This document shows positions 62,860 through 64,000 of a DNA stretch of 64,000 bases, piece by piece; the first letter of the stretch is position 1, and each line of letters starts with the position of its first letter. This DNA is from an uncultured Methanocorpusculum sp. GTDB taxonomy: Archaea; Halobacteriota; Methanomicrobia; Methanomicrobiales; Methanocorpusculaceae. The translations under genes were made by a program, and so were the position numbers. The notes beneath the pieces are model-generated. The model saw only the letters and a program-made list of their open reading frames with translations, did no database searches and was not told the origin of the DNA. The stretch is from contig NZ_OY764081.1 of NCBI RefSeq assembly GCF_963667985.1, forward strand, positions 310,001 through 374,000, given 5' to 3'.

Positions 62860-63851
62860 ACTGAACTTATATTGGTAATGCCCTCAACGCAGAAGTTGAA
62901 GAGCGTGGCTTTCTCGCTTCCTTTCTGGAGGACAAGTTTGCGTGTATCAGTTACCGTCCCGATGACCTGGGCTGCCATGTTGACTTTTCTAAACAGCTGA
63001 CATACCTGATCGACCGAGCCCTGATTTGCCGTTACGATGAATCCCATCCCGGGATACATGCGAACCCACTGTTCAAATCCGATCCCAAGCTTATCCAGGT
63101 CCGGCCGCGGGATCGCATCGAGATCAATCAGACCCCCGACATTGCTGGACTCAAGGAGCATGCCAAGCGTTCCGATGATGCCCGGATTCGAGATATCTTT
63201 TCCTGCGGTAAGCAGGTGGCGTTCACCAAGGGTCTTCATAACGGCGATCTGGGATCTGAGCAGCTTTGGATCCTTCATCGTTACTGAATCCCAGTTCATA
63301 CGGGCGTTTGGATGGATTCTTCCGTTAAGATCCATTGCAACGATGATCGCATCTCCCGGTTCCGCTTTCGTACTGTAGATTACACTGTCCAGCTCGGCGA
63401 TCCCGAGGATGGAAACATCGATGACGTTGTGGGGCGCATCGGGGTGGAGATGGCCGCCGACCACCGGCACGTCGAACGCTCTGGCCGCATCGCACATACC
63501 CCGGGTGACCATATCCATAAGTTCGTCGTCTGCAGCAGAAAGAACATCGACCATTGCAATCGGCCTCCCTCCCATCGCAGCTATATCGTGAACATTTACA
63601 AGGATCGAGCAGTATCCAGCCCAATACGGATCGAGTTCCATCAGCTGATTCCATATCCCGTCTGCAGCCAGGAGGAGAGCCGAACGACCGTTCTGAATTA
63701 CCGCAGCATCCTCTCCGTATGATGCAACAACGTCGATGTTGTCGATGTGAAGTGTTTTTACTAGATTGCCAATCGCTTTTTTACGTCGAACACCGTCATA
63801 TTTTCGAACGGCATCTGAAACGGATTCGGGAGTATATGTATCTGCAGACAT
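62856..63851 (-). CDS. methanogenesis marker protein 2 (AIR synthase/ThiL-like)
   Basis: 331 residues starting at ATG 63851; a GTG at 63866 lies inside the Shine-Dalgarno AGAGGTGATC, so the ATG is preferred. The fold is of the PurM/ThiL/HypE type: 'SYGEDAAVI', 'ADGIWNQLMELDPYWAGYCSILVNVHDIAAMGG' and 'KDISNPGIIGTLGMLLESS'. An ATP-dependent reaction on an unknown methanogen-specific substrate is expected from the fold. Confidence 0.93.
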   Translation of the reverse strand: MSADTYTPESVSDAVRKYDGVRRKKAIGNLVKTLHIDNIDVVASYGEDAAVIQNGRSALLLAADGIWNQLMELDPYWAGYCSILVNVHDIAAMGGRPIAMVDVLSAADDELMDMVTRGMCDAARAFDVPVVGGHLHPDAPHNVIDVSILGIAELDSVIYSTKAEPGDAIIVAMDLNGRIHPNARMNWDSVTMKDPKLLRSQIAVMKTLGERHLLTAGKDISNPGIIGTLGMLLESSNVGGLIDLDAIPRPDLDKLGIGFEQWVRMYPGMGFIVTANQGSVDQVCQLFRKVNMAAQVIGTVTDTRKLVLQKGSEKATLFNFCVEGITNISSV

Positions 63852-63860
63852 GGTTTTTTT

Positions 63861-63870
63861 GATCACCTCT
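63861..63870 (-). promoter_or_regulatory. strong ribosome-binding site for marker 2
   Basis: On the minus strand GAGGTGATC is nearly perfectly complementary to the 3' end of archaeal 16S rRNA and lies 9 bases before ATG 63851. It decides the start between this ATG and the GTG at 63866. Confidence 0.85.
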
Positions 63871-63879
63871 TGGGAATGA

Positions 63880-63906
63880 AAGGGACTGGATTTTTTTTAG
63901 TCCCTT
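63880..63906. repeat. 8-bp perfect inverted repeat upstream of marker 2
   Basis: AAGGGACT and AGTCCCTT flank an 11-base spacer that includes eight consecutive T (plus strand). It is 10 bases upstream of the ribosome-binding site, so it should be in the 5' leader or over the transcription start. It could be an operator or RNA hairpin. The remainder to 64000 is a leader/promoter region without a gene. Confidence 0.5.
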
Positions 63907-64000
63907 AATATGTGTCTTGTCTATGTATTCCCCTTCTGTCATGATAATATCTGTGTTTCAGCCGGCCGAACACGGGATAAATTATATCGTTACGTATGAA

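Noticed and set aside
63852-63866. GTG start for methanogenesis marker 2
   Set aside because: The GTG is part of the ribosome-binding site itself; the ATG nine bases downstream is properly spaced.
1-64000. CRISPR array, insertion sequence, integrase or prophage
   Set aside because: No regularly spaced short repeats, transposase motif or phage structural genes were seen; the only extended repeat is the 168-bp tandem duplication.

Overview
The window is a gene-dense archaeal chromosome segment, most likely from a hydrogenotrophic methanogen of the order Methanomicrobiales. Methanocorpusculum is my best guess, from overall similarity only. The archaeal assignment is firm: it has aIF2-gamma, Rpo7, Spt4, TFS, TFE, two TATA-binding proteins, a histone, ribosomal proteins L40e/S24e/S27ae, a Kae1-Bud32 fusion, AglB and archaeosortase A. 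The methanogen assignment rests on methanogenesis marker proteins 2 and 4, the aspartate-semialdehyde sulfurtransferase set and a 2-oxoglutarate:ferredoxin oxidoreductase/succinyl-CoA ligase operon.

Layout. 0-5 kb: end of a phosphoglycerate mutase, a bactofilin-like/methyltransferase pair, tRNA-Val and tRNA-Gly, HtpX and two uncharacterised genes. 4.8-10.9 kb (minus): the archaeal information-processing cluster (aIF2-gamma, PIN protein, Rpo7, Spt4, dephospho-CoA kinase, S24e, S27ae, Kae1-Bud32, dITPase, L40e); L40e has only 47 codons and is easily missed. 11-20 kb: surface glycosylation (AglB, a GT2 glycosyltransferase, GlmS, two sugar nucleotidyltransferases, GlmM). 20-23 kb: a Cys-rich protein, a cyclase-like hydrolase and SufBD/SufC.

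23.3-30.5 kb is the most irregular part. A MrfB-like exonuclease and MrfA-like helicase pair is followed by a small membrane protein, TBP, pirin, MarC and a 3'-5' exonuclease gene. The helicase has an in-frame UAG, the small membrane protein an in-frame UGA, the MrfB frame is preceded in frame by a 50-codon ORF ending in UGA, and the last exonuclease has at least three frameshifts. Decay clustered in about 7 kb stands out against otherwise intact genes.

30.4-42 kb: an RNase HI-TrmO fusion, PEBP protein, second TBP, TFS, archaeosortase A, HIT protein, a homocysteine-forming set (DUF39-CBS, NIL-ferredoxin, UPF0280), an overlapping operon with Trm56, an ATP-grasp enzyme, TFE and an HD protein, then HisD. 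42.1-47.2 kb (minus) is a zinc-ribbon/SPFH membrane operon: an SPFH protein with three C-terminal zinc ribbons, a helical protein, a small membrane protein, three related zinc-ribbon proteins and a TPR protein. It resembles the Bacillus YdjGHI membrane-stress module without PspA, carries a perfect 168-bp tandem duplication, and is my best candidate for an undescribed system.

47-64 kb: tRNA-Glu, IlvE, FKBP, MoaD/MoaE, a winged-helix/TiaS-like protein, homoserine dehydrogenase with an ACT protein, a seven-gene operon korDABG-sucCD-dacZ coupling reductive 2-oxoglutarate synthesis to a diadenylate cyclase, SAM synthetase, hisG-hisA-hisB, a histone and methanogenesis markers 4 and 2. Most operons are packed with 1-8 nt overlaps. 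I saw no CRISPR array, insertion sequence, integrase or rRNA gene.
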